Part shown: positions 34,844-45,214 of the stretch, piece after piece
Layout: each line of letters opens with the position of its first letter
Position numbering within the stretch: the stretch's first letter is position 1
Source: Phlegmacium glaucopus
Lineage: Eukaryota; Basidiomycota; Agaricomycetes; Agaricales; Cortinariaceae
NCBI GenBank assembly: GCA_015039465.1
Contig: MU130540.1
Span: forward strand, 428,132 to 489,639
Length of the DNA: 61,508 bases
Reading direction: 5' to 3'
Translations under genes and position numbers: made by a program
The notes under the pieces: generated by a model
Told to the model about the DNA's origin: nothing
What the model saw: only the letters and a program-made list of their open reading frames with translations
Database searches by the model: none

Positions 34844-36668
34844 ATGGAAGGCAAAGCCCCCTTACGAGTCGCCATTGTGTAAGTGGTCAAAGGTTTTTAA
34901 CCTTATATTCACAAAATGAATATCAAGTTAGTGGTGCAGGAATCGGAGGCTTGACTCTATCATCGGCCTTGGGGTTTCTGAAGGTTGAATCCCAAGTAAA
35001 GATCGACATCTATGAGGCCTCATCACATATTTCCGAGATTGGGGCAGGTATTAACATGTGGAAGAGAACTTGGGAGATACTGAAAAATATTGGGCTGGAA
35101 GGCACTCTGCTCAAGTTCCTTCCTCGTCCTCCTGATGATATCTCTCGTACGTGCCATATCTGCAGCCTTGCAATGCCCACAACTGAATCAGTTCAGACAT
35201 GGTATTTCACGCTCGCAAAAGTGATCAGTCTGAGGGTGTTCATATTAAGGACTTAATGATGAAAGGTCGGTGGCGCCAAAGCCTTGCCTTGGACGTGCAT
35301 TTGTTTTGTTTGCTCACTTTTACTCAAGGTGGCGCAATCAGGTTTCACAGAGCCGATTTGCAACAGGCATTAGTCAGTGGACCATCAGGTCGTTTACATC
35401 TGTCGCATCGCCTCGTCTCGTATGAGGAAGTCCGTGATGAAGTCCATCTTGAATTTCAGGACGGCTCTTCGGCAATCTGTGATCTTCTGATTGGTATGGA
35501 TGGGATCAAGTCGATCGTCCGAAAACGCTTCCTGGAGAAGCAGGGACTATCTTCCTCGCCATCGTTTGATCCTGTCTGGACTGGAAGCTTCGCGTATCGA
35601 GGGCTCGTCTCAGCTGACGAATTAGAGAAGGAATTTCCTGGGCATCGTGCTGCGACAATGCCGGTGATGGTGAGAAATCCTTCATTCGACGAGATAGTTG
35701 ACTGACTCAACATTTTCTGTTTCAGTACGTTGGAAAACTAAAAGTTTGCGTGATTTTTTATCCAATATTTTCAACTACTGACCTTCATTAGCACTTGGTT
35801 GTGTATCCCGTCTCTCAAGATAGGCTCGTCAATATTGTGGCAACTTCCACTGACCTTTCGAAGGAAGGTACAGTTTACCAAGGATCCTATACCACGCCTC
35901 CTACTCAGGAATTATTGTCGTTATTCGGAGGCTGGGAAGAGGAAGTTCAATCACTTTTAAGAGTAAGCAACAGTCGTCGTTCAATTCTTTTTAAAATTTG
36001 CCGACTTCACATTTTCAAAGTGCATTAAGCATCCAACTAAGTGGGCCATTCAAACTCTTAATCCATTGGATTGTTATGCATCTGGCCAAGTGATCCTCGC
36101 TGGCGATGCTGTGAGGGTTTTTTTCGCTTTTGTTTTTTCCTGTCTCATGCTCCACTGGTTCATCCAGGCTCATGCAATGACCCCTCATCAAGGCGCTGGT
36201 GCAGGGCAGGCAATAGAGGTCAGTAACTTCTCACTGTAGTTTTGTACATGCATCATTGATTGGTGCCTTTCATAGGATGCCTACATCATTGCGCACTTGA
36301 TTGCAGCCTCAGGTGGCCGACATGACCTCATCCCGGAGATCTCGAGGATATACAACGATATCCGTTGTCCAGCTGGTAACAAAGTACTAGAAGGATCAAG
36401 AGAGTCAGGTCTATTTAGTGAACTGGTCGCCCCCGGATTTGAAGATGTTGTGGAAGGTGATACCACATTGCCCCTCAGAAAACTCGTAAAGTTATTCGAT
36501 GAATTGGAGGAAGGTTGGCGCTGGTCCACAGAATCCGCCGAGAGTGTCAGAGAGCAGGCATTGATGATGCTTAGTCAAGCATCTATTGGTAAAAATGAAA
36601 TGTTCGTCTCTCCCTTTCTCACTGGCGAGGAAGCCCTCCTTATTGACATTTCATCATTAGATGACTAG
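34844..36668 (+). CDS. FAD-dependent aromatic monooxygenase (salicylate hydroxylase-like)
   Basis: Flavoprotein hydroxylase that uses NAD(P)H and oxygen on aromatic substrates; the substrate is not predictable. Nine exons (34844-34878, 34932-35146, 35197-35265, 35329-35669, 35726-35743, 35792-35962, 36021-36110, 36168-36218, 36276-36668) give 460 residues. Diagnostic motifs are the dinucleotide-binding VAIVGAGIGGL near the N-terminus (GxGxxG, residues 13-18), a central DLLIGMDGIKSIVR (the D-G motif) and the FAD-ribityl motif GDAAHAMTPHQGAGAGQAIE split over exons 7 and 8. Exon 5 is only 18 nt. The intron at 35266-35328 is 63 nt and in frame, so retention would add 21 residues instead of breaking the frame. 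It could act in lignin-aromatic or secondary metabolism. Confidence 0.9.
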
Positions 36669-37594
36669 GGTCGACTCCGTCGACATAACACCCTGCTGAA
36701 TTATCACACTATTATTTGCGTCGACGTCTTTCCTCTCCTTCTAATACTAACTGAATATTAACCCTACCTAACCATTATCGTTAATCATGATGAAACTCTA
36801 ATTCAGCAAGTAATAACGATTATTTCCCTCAATCTTTTCCCTCAATCAATGTGATATACAAAAGTATACAAACCTTATGAGCCATCGTGTCAGCTGTAAG
36901 GGGATACCCGGTTTCCCTTGCTGCAATACCAATCAATGGCTGATTGGATCCAGTTGGTACCTAAAAGGACAGAAAAGGACACACCTGATTCTCCCTCTTC
37001 AGTCCTAGTGCCTCAACAAATAAAGTTTATTTATAGTCTGAGGGTTCGGAGGCGTTCAGAATGCAAATAATTGTATGTAGGAGCTGTTGAAATTAATCCA
37101 AGAGGTGGATAACGTCGGCTTATAGGACAGATAAGACGGAGAGAATGATTAAGATAAAAGCTTAGGCAATTCAGCTGTACTTGTATAAGCTGATGAGGAT
37201 TCACCGTGACCTCATATGGCAACTATATAGATACAAAATGCCTGTGGCTACAGTACTACTGAATCCACTGTTCCAATATTAGGCTGGTATTAATAGATGA
37301 TCACACAATACGATGCCATTCTGATGCCATCTGGATCGATAATTCCAACAGGAGCATAATAGAATACAAAAGGCAAACTCAACTTGAGTAACTGGATTGT
37401 TTTGGAGGATCATAATAAATGGCTAGAAGGGGTTGAATAAAAATAAAGCACTAATTTATATTAAAATATTCTCAGGCTTTATACGGTGATTTAATGACCG
37501 ATGGTCCGCAAGTGTATGTAATCATCTTGTTCAACCACCACCTGCGTTTCCCGCAAGACATCATTTAAAGGGAGGTGGCGCGGTGACCTGATGC
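36669..37594. other. intergenic region upstream of the kinase gene
   Basis: AT-rich, no gene recognised. Contains the perfect palindrome GTCGACTCCGTCGAC at 36670-36684 just after the monooxygenase stop, a possible hairpin. Confidence 0.4.
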
Positions 37595-40500
37595 ATGTTT
37601 CTCCCATGGCAGCAGCGGAAAGCACGGCTGGCTTCGCTGCTCAAGAGTTGTGGGGACGAGGAAGCCGATGGCATTGCGTTGGACCGCCTTATGCATGGAC
37701 AAAGCGTCATTGGCAAAACGAGTACGCGATTAATCCAACTATTCTAATTTCCTCTAAATTAGTCTTTCTTATCTTGATCCAGCGAAAACAACAGAAATTG
37801 ACGCATTGCGATTTCAAGATAAAGACTTGAACGTTATTGGAACTTTGGAATATGGCCAGTTCGGTGTCGTATGTCTTTTATAGTCTCACTCTTTTTGCTA
37901 CTTTCTGAAGATAAGATCTATTAGATCGACGTGGTTAGTTGTCACCTTAATAATGGTGTTTATATTCGTAAATCCGTGGAGAAAAGGTTTGCCTTGAGGA
38001 CACGCGACGTACGATCCTTAGCTGTTCAGTTCAAGGTTTATCCTCACTCAATCCGTCATTCTCTAGCAATGTTCGCCTCAATTCGAACGCAACATCCTTC
38101 TTCAGGCCCTTAAGACAGACTCTCGATGGGCACCGCACCTTTTATGTGCTTTCCAAACCCCGACGCATCTTAATCTCGTCATGGACTATGCTGAAGGCGG
38201 AACACTATGGCATGTTTTAGAATCTAGTCCTCATGATGGCAGAATACCAGAGTCGGATCTTAGGTGGTGGGCTCCACAAATCGTCAGTGCAATTCATTGG
38301 TGTCATTCTCAAGGTTTCGCGCATCGGTACGTTAATCTCTAGAGCATTGTGAATAAATCACGGATCCAGACAGTTTCTCTTCATCTTTGATTTTAGGGAT
38401 ATCAAGCCTCATAACTTCGTTCTGACACCTGACGCCCATGTCCTTCTTATCGATTTTGGATCGGCGGCGCCCTTACTACCGCCCAACGCGGATGGAAGCC
38501 AGTCTATTTCGAAACAATATTGCCTTGTTCCCTGTGGAACTTGTGACTACATCTCTCCAGAGATTCTCCTTGCACATGAAGAGGCTTTGCTAGCCTTGGA
38601 AATGGATGATGACGATAAGGATGACCTACTTTCCCATGGTTCTCTGAAGAACGGAACAGAGGGCTACGGTGTTGAGACGGACTGGTGGAGTTTGGGGGCG
38701 ATGTTGTATGAGATGGCGTATGGTGTTGCTCCATTCTTTGCGAATGACATCCGTCAGACCTATATCAGGATTATGAACCATGAGGTATGTCATTCAAACT
38801 TTTTGGCTTTTTTTAGCATCAATTTAGGAAAACATAATTTTGTCACAGAAAAGCCTCCGCTTTGACCAAAAGGCAAAGATATCTCACGAGTACCAACATT
38901 TTCTACGCCGGTATATGAGCTTTCCTTGTGCTCTTCGCAATGTTTAATCATTGTTTCCCTTTTTTTTTTCAGGCTTCTCACTAATGCCAAGCAACGCCTA
39001 GGTCGTCGGAATGTTATGGAGATTACTGACCATCCCCTTTTTGATGGGGTGGATTGGAGGACGCTCCCTAATCGTAAGGTTCTTCTCATTTTTTAGTTTC
39101 CCTGCAGATGCTGACGTACCATTATATTTCAGAAGTCGCGCCAGCTGGGCTGCATCTTCCTCAATTCATATATGCGGAACCCAACATAGTCCCTAAGGCA
39201 GGCGCTACAGGCAATGATCCTCCGACACAGTATGAAGAACCACTTTCTCAGGGATACCCATTTTCTGCTTTTTTCCAACCATCTTCGTCTGTTTCCCCTG
39301 GTTTGTCCGTCGTTGGGTCAACTCCCGGCCCTGCTCCTGCCGGTGGAGTGGGGAATGGAAATGCGTCAAATAACGTTCTGAGTTCATCTTTGTCCTCGGC
39401 CGCCTTCGATTCTACTCGTTCTGCGTCATCATTCATTGGCTTTTCATGGGGTCCTCTATCGGATGCATTTCCGCCTGCTGCGCCTACCGGCTCTACAGAT
39501 CGAGAGCATGGAACTGAAAACCGGAATACTCATCCTACCTTGATACCCGTTCCAATACGTGGGACTCCTGTTACAGGATTATATCATGGTCTATCGGTGC
39601 CTACCTCTGGTCCTACTGGTGGTCACATAATGTCCACGCCTCGTTCTTTCGCCAACAATACCCCCTACAACTATAGTACTCCTTGCCGTCCTTATGCTTT
39701 CAGCCCGCATCACACGTTACAACGAACGAGCACTATCAGACGCTCCAATGCGCCGCGGAGGAGTGTTTCGGATCGAGAAGCCATGAAACAGCTTGTCGAT
39801 TGTGTCGGGATGAGTGCGAGGAAGAGAGTGTTGGATAGTGGGAGGAAGCCGAGAGTAATTGGAGTTTGGAGTCTGGGTGGTAAGAGCAGCATTGGAGGTG
39901 AAGGAATGAGAAGGCATTCGTATAAGGAGTTGAGGTTTGATCCTTTGGCTACGCCGATACCTCGTCCGGATTACAGTGCTCTGGGTCCAAACTCGGAGAC
40001 GGGAACTGTTAACACAACGCGATCATATCGGAACAACTCTACTTATAGTCATGCCAGCAGCAACGACGACCATCGAAACAATCAATCTCGGGCATATACC
40101 TACAATTATGCCAGCTCAGAAGGCACCAACACAGACTCGGAAGACGGCACTGGAGGTCCACCTAGTCCTAGTCCCAGTCCTAGACCTGGATCTGCAATGT
40201 CAATGATTTCTATGTCGAGAAGGAGTGGGACACCCACTACGACTGCTATGTTGACGATGAGTGGCAGTTTGCATAACTCGACTGCGACTGGAACACTTAC
40301 TTCCAATCGGGCTGGGGGAAATAGTAGCGTGACAGGGACGGGTTATTTGAGTATACCTTCTACCACGTCGGCTGGGATGTTGAATTTGGATTTTAGGCTA
40401 GGAATTCCTCCAGGAGGAAGCGCTTCTGTTGTTGGTGGGAATGTTGTGAATCGGACTGCTGGTCTTGCCATCCCTCCTACTCGTCCCCGCTCCAATGTCG

Positions 40501-40748
40501 AATCTCAACAACAGTCAGAAAGCCTTCCTCGGGCAGTCTTTCAGAGTGGTCATGAAGGGAACCCATCCCAAGATCCCGACGATAACGATGAACCTGGGTG
40601 TAATGCCCCTGGTGTAACCCAGTCTCAAAGCCAATGGGGGTCAGTAGATGAGCTGGAGAGGAGGCACGCAATGATGATGGGAGATATTGAAGATCTGGAG
40701 GAGAGGTTTCAGGGATTAAATGCTTCTTTAATGGATGATTTTAGATAA
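37595..40748 (+). CDS. DMPK-like AGC serine/threonine kinase
   Basis: Exons 37595-37721, 37783-37868, 37925-38008, 38067-38326, 38397-38784, 38849-38910, 38973-39073 and 39133-40748 join in phase to 907 residues. Kinase motifs: glycine loop GTLEYGQFGV (residues 62-71), ATP-binding Lys in VYIRK (Lys87), HRDIKPHN (185-192), DFG (205-207), and CGTCDYISPEIL as the activation-segment end. VEKRFALRTRD and the EGGTLWHVLESS hinge are typical of the basidiomycete DMPK/NDR-like branch. An acidic loop (EMDDDDKDD) sits in the C-lobe, as in that family. After residue 370 the protein is a Ser/Thr/Gly-rich tail of about 530 residues, ending with a short helical segment rich in Glu. Role is probably polarity, septation or cell-shape control, by family. 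I use ATG 37595, not 37591, because only its frame joins exon 2. Confidence 0.9.
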
Positions 40749-41073
40749 CATTAAGTACTTTTTTTGGGTTTTTTAATGTTTCCACTTGGAAAATTGCTAG
40801 TTGATCTTCAAACAATTATGCATGAACGTTTGGACGTTTATACGACTTAGGCACGTACTTATAGGCTCGTTTTGAAGCCGCCGTTCTTCTGCCGGTGAAT
40901 GTTTGCCACGCAAATAGGTGCAATGTTCGGCGGATTTTGGAGCTGCGCTGCACCTGAAGGTGTCCGGTTTCGGACCGGAGCGAGGGCTCGCGCCGAGCCT
41001 ATGTACGATGGACAATGTATCATATTTATTTGTATTATATCTCAATGATAAAATGACAAATGGAAGTTTGTTA
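40749..41073. other. intergenic stretch with clustered hairpins
   Basis: Between the kinase stop and an inverted-repeat element. At 40951-40991 three short GC-rich hairpins follow one another: CACCT/AGGTG, CCGGT-TTCGG-ACCGG, and GCGAG-GG-CTCGC. They may form a terminator-like or replication-pausing structure; no function is known. Confidence 0.4.
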
Positions 41074-41272
41074 CAGGGCCTTGCAATATGGCTTGCACAA
41101 AAAAATCGTAGCGAAGCGTTATGATGTGACAGCCTGTCAATCAAATTTAGCCGAATGAGGTATAGATGGTCGCCTTCAAGTAGCTTCACTGTATTACTAT
41201 AGGGATGCGTGGAAATGTGGCTGTCAGTCACATAAACACCGCAGCGAATTTTTTGTGTAAACCTTGCAACCG
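41074..41272. mobile_element. MITE with TA target duplication, copy 1
   Basis: Flanked by TA on both sides (41072-41073 and 41273-41274). Terminal inverted repeats read CAGGGCCTTGCAA at the left and TTGCAACCG at the right. It is homologous, in inverted orientation, to 53145-53374; landmarks are CGAAGCGTTATGATGTGAC and GTAGCTTCACTGTATTACTA. No coding capacity. It lies 54 bp before the proposed start of the F-box gene at 41327. Confidence 0.75.
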
Positions 41273-41326
41273 TAAATCGCTTTTCTTTAGTTTTTTTTCG
41301 TCGAACCTCCACCCGGTTGGACTCAT

Positions 41327-43109
41327 ATGGCTCAAGGTATCTTTTTTTTCAACCTTGAAATTAGAACTAGCAATAAATGATCTTTTCCCAGACGACACAA
41401 AAGCGTCCAAAAAATCAGTTGGTGATCCATTGGATGAAGCACGTAGAACCATCGACTGCGAAATTGCCCGGCTGGAAGAGATTATCCGATCCCTAAAATC
41501 CCGCAGGAACGAATTGTCTCCTATTTCCTGCTTCCCTCCTGAAGTTTTGTGCAATGTATTTTCTTTCATTGAAGACCACACTATGGTCCAGTATCGGAGC
41601 CCAGAGACCTGGATCAACTTTAGTCAAGTGTCACAACAATGGAGATCATTAGCTCTTAGCGCGCCGCAACTCTGGACCAACATACCTACCCAATATCCTC
41701 GGTGGGCAGAGGAAATGTTGGTGAGGTCAAAGATGGCCAAATTGACCATGCAAGTTGATCTTAACAACCCATCAACAAATTCAAGAATCCTCGATCCGAT
41801 CCGATTATGCCTTTCCCAGATGATACGTCTCGAGGAGATAAACATATCTGGATTCCCAGGATGGATATTGCAACGGCTTTTCCAGGATATACCAAAGTCT
41901 GCGCCTCAACTACATACATTACGTCTTAATGAAAGCATGCCAACAGGTCTCCCTTTCACATATTCTGCCACGATCTCAGACGATTTTCTTAGTGATACAG
42001 GACGCCTGCAATGTGTTCAGCTGACGAAGTGCAAGATCGGTTGGGATTGTACGCTCCTCACTGGCCTCACTCGCTTAACGCTGCATGACTCTTTGGAGGA
42101 TCATTCGAGCTCTTCAATGGTTCAATTTTTGCATGCATTACAACGAATGCCTGCATTAACCCATCTCGATCTTGAAGATTCGATTCCAGACAATTCAGGA
42201 GGACCATCCACCTATCCTGTCGCCGATCTTCCCTACCTTCGGGTGCTTCGCATTTCGTCGTGTGTTGATGCAATGACCGCTGTCTTGGCTCACATAACAT
42301 TTCCCTCTCAAGTTGAATTGAACTTGATTTGCAAAGAAACCGAGTCCACCCAGTCCGACTTTTCAACTTTTCTTTCTATCCTAGTTGCGAAGTTCTTATC
42401 ATCTCTCGTCATCCGAAGCCTTAGTTTGGAAGATTTAGATAACACCACAACCCAGAGTGGTTTCATATTAAAAGTATGGTCAACCACAGCCGTTCATAAC
42501 TCCTTCTTTATCCCAACTCCTCCTCGCTTGGAACTCGAATTGATATGGCCCACCCCACTTCCATCCGAGGGTAGCCCTCGAAAATATGCGAAGGCTTTGA
42601 CTGCTACTTGTGATGCCATGAACTTGCGTGCTCTCACCCAGTTAGAACTATCAACCTCATACTACATTGATGTTCAAACGTGGCTCGAGACTTTTGCAAG
42701 GCTTTCCCTATTGGAACGGGTGCACGTGTTATGCCGTGCAGCGCGTTCGTTCATTGACGCGTTGTTTTATAAATTGGAGGCGGCCGACGCATCAATAGCA
42801 GCTTACCGCACCGTCTCCTTTCCTGGACTTCGCTACATCTGTATGGAAGGTGCTGGTTTCACTGATGGAATATCGGTCTACGAGCTAATGGATTGCCTTA
42901 TGGAGAGATATGAAAGAAATGCAGAAGTACAGGAGCTTTGTCTAGAGGATTGCTTCCATATCTCGGCGACTGAAGTCGAAAGACTTCGAGAAATTGTTGT
43001 CCATGTTGATTGGGATAAAGTGGAACAAACATTCTCTGACTGGGACGCCGAATCATATTCGGAAGAAGAAAGTGATTCTGACAGGAACGAAATATTCACT
43101 TTCTACTGA
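41327..43109 (+). CDS. F-box protein, paralogue 2
   Basis: Paralogue of the gene at 24686, predicted 584 residues. First exon 41327-41336, very short intron 41337-41364 (28 nt), then one long exon. The F-box reads LSPISCFPPEVLCNVFSFI, then W-I-N-F-S-Q-V-S-Q-Q-W and LWTNI. The C-terminal part has leucine-rich-like segments and an acidic tail (DAESYSEEESDSD). Outside the shared tract the two paralogues differ at many positions and by small indels; inside 41877-42161 they are identical. A longer alternative start at 41205 would fall inside the MITE and is unlikely to be original. Confidence 0.88.
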
Positions 43110-43430
43110 GTATTTATCTACTCTCTGGCAGTACTTATGTTTCGGGAAATCTGGAATTTTCAATCCTCTTCTTTCACCTTTCTCTGAATAAATGAGACTA
43201 TTACAGCAGCATAGCCATATACCGTTGTGATCGTCGCTCCTACACGCGATCAAGGTCTCATGCTTGCAGTGGCACACTCATAATTATCTCATTCATAATT
43301 TTCCTCTGACTGATAAATAATTAATAGTTACTGGCTGAGGAGTACCGTATACCGAAGTGTGTTCTTTGTAATCTACTTTATAACCAAACTCTATGGTTTC
43401 GTCATACAACGTCACGAAAGATCTATTTAG
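43110..43430. other. convergent intergenic region
   Basis: Lies between the convergent F-box and dehydrogenase genes. Nothing beyond likely terminators was seen. Confidence 0.4.
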
Positions 43431-44659
43431 TTATACTTGAGGAGAGAAAGTGACATTTCGGGTAACGTCTGCCCATTCGTCGAGTAATTTCAAAAGCTTC
43501 GAGCATTTATCCCGGACAGCAGCTTCTGCATCATCTCCTAGAAAGAGATAATCAGGCCAAGGCCTTCCCTTGGCAACCCCCTCTCCTCGTACCACATCGA
43601 CAATAGCCTCTACAGCTTTATCCGGGTCGCCTGCTTCTCTACCTGGAATGGAAGCAAATATTTCCATACTGCTATTACGAAGACAGTCGTAGTCCTCTAT
43701 TGGATTCAGATTAAAAAATGGTTGACCATAAATGCCCTCGGTACGAAACGCTCCTGGCTCTACCAGAAGAACCCGAATGTGGAAGTGAGAAAGTTCTGCC
43801 ATTAGCGTTTCTGTGATAGCTATAGAAGGAGGACCACATTAGAAATGGCTAATGGCATTTTAGAGTAAGTGGCGGATACCATGGACGGCAGCTTTCGAAG
43901 CTGCATAATTTCCTAAAAGAAATTGATATATATAAGGAACAATGAGATGTTGTGATGAATGCTCTCACCGAGGCCCTAGTAATCAGGTCATTAATTAAAA
44001 ACTAGAACCTGAGTAAGAGTAATTGGCCCACTCACAGGGAGTTCAGGCCGCCAGGCCGATCGACTACCAAAGACGACTACACAACCATCCTTTGCATTCC
44101 GCAAATAAGGTAAAGTAGCGTTTGTGACGTCCATTAGACCAAAGAAATTTGTTTCAAATTGTCGACGCAGATATTTAGTACTAGATAGATTTTGGGGTTC
44201 ATATAGGAGGAACGGCGGTGATAGATTTCGACGGGACATACCCAGATTCCTCGAGAATCCCAAGCAATCCGAAGCCTGCCCATCACGCATCAGTATTGGC
44301 AGAACAATTGTTCTACAATATCGCACCTGCGTTGTTGACTAGCACATCGATGCACCCCCAAAATCTAGCAGCCTGATCTATCTTTTCTTTGATTTCCTGT
44401 TCACCTTCCGTAACGTCGAGTTGGATGGTTCGTACGTTATCAGCTAGCTCTGACTTCACGCTCGAAATAAGTTGCTCAAGCTTCTCCGTATTCCGCCCAG
44501 TAGCGATCACACGATCTCCTCGAGCCAAAGTTGATAACACAAGACGTTTTCCAAAGCCGGAGGTTGATCCTAGAAAGAATTTGAAACATGAGCACATCTG
44601 CACAAGGTCAGGTACAACGCACCTGTGATTAACCATACTTTCGTGGATCCTAATTGCAT
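43431..44659 (-). CDS. short-chain dehydrogenase/reductase
   Basis: NAD(P)-dependent oxidoreductase with a Rossmann fold. Minus-strand exons 44659-44623, 44569-44327, 44275-44242, 44180-44036, 43975-43969, 43912-43880 and 43810-43431 sum to 879 nt (292 residues). Motifs: KVWLITGSTSGFG (TGxxxGxG, residues 12-19), GRNTEKLE after the second strand (suggesting NADP preference), DVLVNNAG (NNAG at 91-94), and the catalytic pair in NYAASK (Tyr158, Lys162). Exon 5 is a 7-nt microexon (GGCCTCG) needed to join ELP to GNYAASK. Substrate unknown; it belongs to the classical SDR type often found in secondary metabolism. The start is the ATG of MQLGST, since no other keeps frame with the splice. Confidence 0.9.
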
Positions 44660-45214
44660 CTTTTACAGTCGAAACCAGTCTTAACCATAGCCTTGTAGTG
44701 TATGTTGACATTTTAGTTTCCACGGGTTTGTTAACCCGAGCGATAACCCACGAAGTAGAGAAACCTCGGTCGTCATTAATCTATCTCCAAGGATGGAAGA
44801 CACTTGACATTATCTCCGTTGTACTTATGCCATGGCCCATAATATAGAGTCTTTCGACGTTCGTATTGAGTGAACGCTGGCACGTGAGGCTCAGTGCCCT
44901 TGTTTATCATTTAAAACTTGAATAGCCGTTAGAAGCCGAATCTAATCTTTAATACAAAAAAAAGAAAAATCTCGTGGTTGATTGGTGATGGATTTGATGC
45001 TAACTAGTCGTGCCTTAACGAAACGATAATGATCCCAGTTCATAATGAGAAGAGAGACAAGTTGTCTTCACCAGTCTTCACCACATAGTAACTTTAATCC
45101 AAGTACATTTACATTTTTACAAATTGGTGATACAATTACAAACGTTACAAACAGTCCTTTCGTATCAAGAATATTGCTTAACCATGAACGCTGACCTTGT
45201 CAAGCACCCAAGAT
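44660..45214. other. intergenic region between two minus-strand genes
   Basis: Contains the dehydrogenase promoter and the tyrosinase 3' flank. No gene found. Confidence 0.4.

Noticed and set aside
41205..41326. N-terminal extension of the F-box paralogue 2
   Set aside because: The extension starts inside the MITE and has no counterpart in paralogue 1, so it is unlikely to be the ancestral start.
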